A stretch of 29,440 nt of DNA, taken from contig CAWUKT010000089.1 in assembly GCA_963923035.1 (NCBI GenBank), positions 1 through 29,440 on the forward strand. The letters run 5' to 3'. Every line of letters starts with the position of its first letter. Positions within the stretch are counted from its first letter, which is position 1. The notes under the pieces were generated by a model. It was not told the DNA's origin and made no database searches. It worked only from the letters and a program-made list of their open reading frames with translations. Position numbers and translations under genes: made by a program. Source of the stretch: CAWUKT01 sp963923035. Lineage in GTDB: Bacteria > Bacteroidota > Bacteroidia > J057 > JADKCL01. Below, piece by piece: positions 25,274 to 29,440 of this stretch.

Positions 25274-26310
25274 GCGGCCAATCGTTTGAGTACACGAAAT
25301 CGAAGATCAAGGGCCTCAGCTTCTAATTCCCCGAATCGTTTGTCCGGGAAGGGCAGAACGGATGCTCCGGAAAGGGGAGTTGAGGCGAAGTCCATCCGAG
25401 AAATGATGTGGGCGATCACATCCACCGTGAAGGAATTCCCCAACATCTTGAGGCGTTGGGTTTTGCTGACTCCGAAGGTGTAGTTATCGGGAATGGTTTG
25501 CAGTCGCTCCGCTTCTATGCAGGTCAAGGGCCGGAAATACTTGTAATCGGTGACCAATACACGGCCCGAAGTTGCCAGGGCGGAAGATTTCCCATAGATC
25601 CCGAAAATCCTCCCGTTCTGTCCTTGGGTGCCAATATGTCCTACCCGTTGAGGCTTGTCCAGGCGCCAGTTTCCATCTGCTCCTTTAGGGAGGTAATCAG
25701 ATGGACGCTTTTTCCCGGTGATGGCATTCACCTTGCCTGATGACTTTAGCGAGGTATTCATGAACTCAGTGACCGGAGCTTCCAGAATATCGATCAGGTA
25801 TTTCCTTTTGTTTCCAGGTTGGGGAATCTCTCCTGCATTGGTCCAATAGAGGCGCTTTCTGTTCTGCGCTGAAACCAAGGATGAATTTATCTCTACCGGC
25901 TCGACGCCCAGTTCTTCACTGATCCTATCCCTGGAAGCGGGTTTCATGCTGGCCACATTCTCAAGGAGGAAATAGCGCGGGTTCACTTCGCGGATCAACC
26001 TCACGAACTCAAAGAACAAACGCGATCGCTTACCCCTGAATCCGCGCCGAAATCCCGCAATGCTGAAATCCTGGCATGGGCTTCCACCTACTATGAGATC
26101 AATTTCCTTCAACTCCTTACCATCAATTTCCCGGATATCTCCCAGGTGGATGATCTCGGGATAATTCCGAATGGCAATTTCCATTGCCCAAGGATCGATT
26201 TCACTGGAATAATAGGTCACAGGAATCTTCAGCTTATCCAAGGCGATCCGGGCTGCCGCCAGTCCATCGAACAAGGACAAAACCCGAATAGGTTTGCGTG
26301 GCTTCTTCAT
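25270..26310 (-). CDS. DNA (cytosine-5)-methyltransferase
   Basis: A 346-aa C5 methyltransferase that transfers a methyl group from S-adenosylmethionine to cytosine in a specific DNA site. Motif I is LSLFDGLAAA (11-20), motif IV GGSPCQDFS with catalytic Cys79, motif VI ENVASM, motif VIII SAQNRKRLYW, and motif X MLGNSFTVDVIAHI. The variable target-recognition region lies at about 165-260. The short length and the FDGLAAARIAL motif I resemble phage/mobile-element and DNMT3-like enzymes. No restriction endonuclease is adjacent, so it is an orphan, probably protecting the element. It overlaps the ATPase start by 4 bases, and a 58-aa membrane protein gene lies 17 bases upstream. Confidence 0.93.
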   Translation of the reverse strand: MKKPRKPIRVLSLFDGLAAARIALDKLKIPVTYYSSEIDPWAMEIAIRNYPEIIHLGDIREIDGKELKEIDLIVGGSPCQDFSIAGFRRGFRGKRSRLFFEFVRLIREVNPRYFLLENVASMKPASRDRISEELGVEPVEINSSLVSAQNRKRLYWTNAGEIPQPGNKRKYLIDILEAPVTEFMNTSLKSSGKVNAITGKKRPSDYLPKGADGNWRLDKPQRVGHIGTQGQNGRIFGIYGKSSALATSGRVLVTDYKYFRPLTCIEAERLQTIPDNYTFGVSKTQRLKMLGNSFTVDVIAHIISRMDFASTPLSGASVLPFPDKRFGELEAEALDLRFRVLKRLAA

Positions 26311-26327
26311 CTTCTCCTTCCTTTCGA

Positions 26328-26504
26328 TTAGTGTTTGTTTGTTGAGACTTCAGGGTTAGGGATCACCCAATCGGCAAGACACCCAGCCAGAAACCCTCCA
26401 ACCATCATCATGGGTACCACTTCCCGCTTGTTCTCTTTGGCAAAGTAGAACCCCAACAGAGAGCCACCCAGGGCGGCCAGCTTGATGATGAAAGGTTCTT
26501 TCAT
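26328..26504 (-). CDS. 58-aa small membrane protein
   Basis: A short frame beginning MKEPFIIKLAALGGSLLGFYF. There are two hydrophobic helices (about residues 5-22 and 31-49, VPMMMVGGFLAGCLADWVI) joined by a charged turn (AKENKREV), then a polar tail. It is predicted to be a two-pass membrane protein. It lies 17 bases upstream of the methyltransferase gene, and its ATG overlaps the TGA of another small membrane frame (ATGA), so it belongs to the leftward operon. The size and topology could fit a holin-like phage protein or a toxin-type membrane peptide. The function is unknown. Confidence 0.7.
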   Translation of the reverse strand: MKEPFIIKLAALGGSLLGFYFAKENKREVVPMMMVGGFLAGCLADWVIPNPEVSTNKH

Positions 26505-26626
26505 TGGGCTCCGCTTTTACGCTCTATGGAGTAGCCAACCTTGCCAATGCCGATCCCGGCAAATAGGAGGAAGACCAAATATTCCGGAACTTCAGCAATG
26601 GTCCAGAAATCTTTGGGTGAGAATCT
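26501..26626 (-). pseudogene. 5'-truncated small membrane protein gene
   Basis: The frame reads FSPKDFWTIAEVPEYLVFLL, then FAGIGIGKVGYSIERKSGAQ and a TGA that overlaps the ATG of the next gene. The hydrophobic helix plus charged tail and the ATGA coupling look like a genuine gene end. Upstream, the frame stays open to a stop near 26690 with no ATG or GTG; only a TTG inside the hydrophobic stretch is available. The natural start appears lost at the junction with the AT-rich cassette. Alternatively it starts at the TTG and is a 25-aa peptide. Confidence 0.45.
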
Positions 26627-28445
26627 TAAAAGCGCCGGTATCAGAATTCTAGTATCTGTCGAAAAAAAACTGTTCGAAAGGTATCAAGATCAAATACATT
26701 TTCATTCCTGGCAACCGGAGGGATGGAAATTCTATCTTTTACAAGAACTTGATCTGAATGAAGAATCCTCATATTCCGATTTGGTCACCCGAATTAAGAA
26801 CCAGAGAAATCAAGGCTTCTGGGGGGACATAGATAACGAAGACGAGTTTTTCAATAAAATGGACCAATGGGTGAAGAGGTACAAAAACCTTTTCATCGAC
26901 TTTGTTACGAATGATTTACCTAAGACTGAGCTTCCAATTGAAAAAAACTCTTCCGACCCTAAGGAAATCGATCGCCTACCAGAAGGCGAGAGCCAAATCG
27001 CTTGGTATATGGTGTTACTCTTATCAATGCTTCAAAAAGTTACGATCGGAGTTTTTGATAAAGTAATTAGCCGATTCATATCATCTCTTTCCGTCGATAC
27101 CCTTATTCAAGAAGATACTACCTATGAATGGGAACAATCCAATATGAAAAGGGTATCGGTTTCTCTCGAATCAATCTGGAAAAAGAAACAAAGCAAATTG
27201 TTGAGCTTGGTTGGAATCGAGTTGAAAGCCTATGAAGGAAAACTGAGGCTCCTTTCATTCAGAAGACAGGCTTGGGGAATAGAACTACAAGAATACATTT
27301 ACTCCAAGGATCCTTACCTGGTAACCAAGTTTTTCGAGCGCTTTTTAGGTAGTGGAGTCTTGCTAGATCGAAGATTTCCCAAAGCGATATATCAAAACCT
27401 GGCGGATATTTTTCTTGAAATGGCTCTGTTCAATCCCGACGAATTTTGCCCCGGAATTCTAGACTATTTCTATTCCGTTTGGACCAATAGAAAGGGGAGC
27501 CAGGAAGGCCTACCTCAAGTTGATGAAAACGTTACACTTGAACTCAATGCCAACGCGGTAACCTATCGAATTAGTGTTGCGATAAATTCATTTGTAAAAC
27601 ACGAAGGACTGAAGGAATACGCAGATCAATTTTGCGAAAGATTGATCCGTGAAAGAGCTTTTGACCTATTGCTTAACCAATGCAAAAGACTCTCATCAAT
27701 TAGGTCTTTTGATAGCGTTTTCTGGTTAAGAAAAATGGCTTATGCCATAAATGAGGTAAACTCAAAGCTGGAGCAAGAGATTGAGAAGGAGTATGTTGAA
27801 CATTTTGTTCGCTCAAACGACCCAGATGAGTTTGGAAAACTTATTGACGGTGTACATCAGATTCTTCAGGTAAACCTGGTCGGAATAGAGTTCCTAATGC
27901 CAGGGCACAAGGTCGACTTTGCAGCATTTTTTATTATGCTCGATACTCATTTCCATCGACTAAAGGCTTCAGATTTTGGAAAGCATCCTACCCCATACAT
28001 TCCATTCCAGGGATTAATCACTAATTCAGGTCGGTTTCATAAAGAAAAGCTTGAGAAATTTTCCGAGATCTTAATGGCTCCACAAATCGAACTCGGAATC
28101 TTAAGAATCTTCGCACTTCCCGAAGATTTTCAGACATCTGTGCCAACATACATCAAATTACTAAGTATCCTCTTGGTCAGATTTTTCCTCCTTCTCCATG
28201 GAACCGAAGAAAATCCAGAAAAAATTCAGAGAGAACGGACAAAGGCTTTCTTTGAATCACTATCAGAAAAGGCGAGTAATGAACTTCGAATACTTATTCA
28301 CAAAGCTTGGTACGAAGAGTTCTTGAGAAACAAATCTTACATGGAGGATGCAGAAGAAAGCCAACGCCCTCATTTGCTATCCGAGCAGAATGCCTTGAAG
28401 AGTCTGGCCCAGACATATTTCCCAAAGAAAAAAAGGAAAAAATAG
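26547..28445 (+). CDS. Large helical protein of unknown function (cassette gene 1)
   Basis: About 632 aa from ATG 26547; TTG 26541 and ATG 26598 are alternatives, and the first about 30 residues are antisense to the truncated membrane gene, so the true N-terminus may be missing. I do not recognise the family. The protein is predicted to be almost all alpha-helical, AT-rich in codon use compared with the host genes, with hydrophobic helical stretches (AWYMVLLLSMLQKVTIGVF near 155-175; YIKLLSILLVRFFLLLHG near 535-555) and a basic C-terminus (FPKKKRKK). This suggests a helical-repeat or solenoid fold. It is followed after 3 bases by the next gene, so the two are co-translated and probably work together. 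A defence or toxin role is only a guess from the island setting. Confidence 0.75.
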   Translation: MPIPANRRKTKYSGTSAMVQKSLGENLKSAGIRILVSVEKKLFERYQDQIHFHSWQPEGWKFYLLQELDLNEESSYSDLVTRIKNQRNQGFWGDIDNEDEFFNKMDQWVKRYKNLFIDFVTNDLPKTELPIEKNSSDPKEIDRLPEGESQIAWYMVLLLSMLQKVTIGVFDKVISRFISSLSVDTLIQEDTTYEWEQSNMKRVSVSLESIWKKKQSKLLSLVGIELKAYEGKLRLLSFRRQAWGIELQEYIYSKDPYLVTKFFERFLGSGVLLDRRFPKAIYQNLADIFLEMALFNPDEFCPGILDYFYSVWTNRKGSQEGLPQVDENVTLELNANAVTYRISVAINSFVKHEGLKEYADQFCERLIRERAFDLLLNQCKRLSSIRSFDSVFWLRKMAYAINEVNSKLEQEIEKEYVEHFVRSNDPDEFGKLIDGVHQILQVNLVGIEFLMPGHKVDFAAFFIMLDTHFHRLKASDFGKHPTPYIPFQGLITNSGRFHKEKLEKFSEILMAPQIELGILRIFALPEDFQTSVPTYIKLLSILLVRFFLLLHGTEENPEKIQRERTKAFFESLSEKASNELRILIHKAWYEEFLRNKSYMEDAEESQRPHLLSEQNALKSLAQTYFPKKKRKK

Positions 28446-28448
28446 ATT

Positions 28449-29402
28449 ATGCAAAAACTAATTCGAAAAATTGCAAAAGAGGATGTTCGCTCTTATCGCC
28501 AAAGAACAGAAGGAACAGTTCTAATATATTCCACTAACCAAAAAAGGGCTACCATAAAGAAACCCTTAACCTGGAAATCCGATTATGTGCCAATTTTTGT
28601 AGACCTAACGGACTTTGTGGAATTGAATGGAGCTGATGTTCTGTTGGAGACCGTGAAAGGTAGCACTCCTATTCCGATTTCAGTATTTGGTCGGATAAAA
28701 GTAAAAAAGGGGGAGGAAAAACGTTTTGTTCAATGGGCCTTGCAATACAAAATAAATGAGACTGGACTTGAAATAACAAAACTCACCCAAATCATTGCCA
28801 AGAAGTTTGGTGAACGAATATCCTCTATTAGAAAGGGACAATTAGAGATCTTGGAGGACCAATTGCATATTATCGAAGAAAAGGTTTGCGCTGAGTTATT
28901 TCAAATCGCCGGTCTGGAGGTAGAGGATATCTCCATTGAGTTGAATTTGCCCGTAGATGGCCTTCCCATTGATATCAAAACAGGAACTTTTGGGATCAGG
29001 CTATCGGATTCCGAAAAGATTGAGGACCTCAAAATCGATCTTAACCTAATTCCTGTTTCAGGAGAGGAATTGAATGCTTGGTTGTTAAAGTCGAAGGAAG
29101 AAGCCATAAAGGAAAGTATTATCAGCCAAGCAACATCTTTTTTTGGTAAAAAGATCTCGCTTCTGGACTATATGTATCACTTCGAATCAAAAGCACTTCC
29201 AGGCTTGCGAGATTCTTTGAATAAACTTTTGAAGAAGAAGTGGAAGAGAGAAATACGATTGATGCGGGTTGATCGGCCGAAGTTGGATTATGTCAAACCT
29301 CCGGAAGAACTAGAAATCGCTCATAAGTGTGAAATTAAAATTTACAATAGCCGGAATAATCCCATTGATCTTATCGTCCAACATGAACTAGGTAGTGTCT
29401 GA
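28449..29402 (+). CDS. Possible SPFH/band-7-like protein (cassette gene 2)
   Basis: A 317-aa protein starting 3 bases after its partner's stop. No membrane helix is obvious. Residues about 45-165 read as a strand-rich part (YVPIFVDLTDFVELNGADVL, SVFGRIKVKKGEEKRFV) then a helix-strand pattern (RKGQLEILEDQLHIIEEKVC, GLEVEDISIELNLP). This recalls the SPFH/band-7 layout of a beta domain followed by 'ℓ…v…l…GieV..v.i', but similarity is weak and made by eye. A helical region (about 205-270) and a mixed tail follow. It is AT-rich like its partner. It ends 38 bases before the window edge; the stop lies in a GTAGTGTCTGAAAAAT stretch that could be a boundary. The function is unknown. Confidence 0.7.
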   Translation: MQKLIRKIAKEDVRSYRQRTEGTVLIYSTNQKRATIKKPLTWKSDYVPIFVDLTDFVELNGADVLLETVKGSTPIPISVFGRIKVKKGEEKRFVQWALQYKINETGLEITKLTQIIAKKFGERISSIRKGQLEILEDQLHIIEEKVCAELFQIAGLEVEDISIELNLPVDGLPIDIKTGTFGIRLSDSEKIEDLKIDLNLIPVSGEELNAWLLKSKEEAIKESIISQATSFFGKKISLLDYMYHFESKALPGLRDSLNKLLKKKWKREIRLMRVDRPKLDYVKPPEELEIAHKCEIKIYNSRNNPIDLIVQHELGSV

Positions 29403-29440
29403 AAAATAGTCATTCTCGATTTCGTTGTTGAAAAAGAGTT

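Noticed and set aside
1..29440. CRISPR array
   Set aside because: No series of regularly spaced direct repeats was seen anywhere in the window.

Overview
The window looks like a chromosome segment from a Bacteroidota bacterium, most likely Saprospiria (Lewinella/Phaeodactylibacter-like). The evidence is three secreted proteins with type IX secretion (T9SS) C-terminal sorting domains, a LytS/LytTR two-component pair with a Reg_prop/Y_Y_Y sensor, TAnnTTTG-type promoter boxes, a fairly GC-rich host background, and few Shine-Dalgarno sequences. The genus is inferred, not demonstrated.

Layout. 1-540: decayed IS1182-family transposase. 721-9387, all on the minus strand: a YfhO-like membrane protein (721-3543), a LytTR response regulator and its propeller sensor kinase (3907-7555, overlapping by 8 bases), then a probable operon of SGNH/GDSL lipoprotein, membrane-anchored hypothetical and YwbE-like protein (read from 9387 down to 7680). 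9658-12381, plus strand: a T9SS-exported protein and a RetSat/CrtI-like FAD oxidoreductase. 12508-18547, plus strand: an accessory cluster of three proteins with short Gln/Lys-rich N-terminal leaders ending in PVQR, each followed by an unrelated body (clan-CD-like cysteine peptidase, papain-like cysteine peptidase, and a 1009-aa protein of unknown fold), plus a small GIY-YIG-like protein. Such leaders resemble those on proteins linked to extracellular contractile injection systems (eCIS) and DUF4157 proteins in Bacteroidota. No injection-system structural genes lie in the window. The peptidase-like gene at 12508 has an in-frame TAG at codon 10. 18833-21746: two tandem paralogous MAM-domain T9SS proteins.

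21883 onward: a tRNA-Asn(GUU) gene whose 3' half is overlapped, on the other strand, by the end of a large serine recombinase gene. This marks the left edge of an integrated element. Reading leftward, the element carries a RecA/RadA-like ATPase, an orphan cytosine-5 DNA methyltransferase, and two intact 58-aa proteins, of which one is membrane-spanning. At about 26.63 kb the gene content changes abruptly. A small minus-strand membrane-protein gene has lost its 5' end, and an AT-rich plus-strand two-gene cassette begins (a 630-aa helical protein and a 317-aa, possibly SPFH/band-7-like protein). This cassette is the best candidate for an undescribed island-borne, possibly defensive, system. The right end of the element is outside the window.

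The most notable items are the leader-sharing effector-like trio with its nonsense codon, the tRNA-Asn/recombinase overlap, and the uncharacterised cassette at the right edge.
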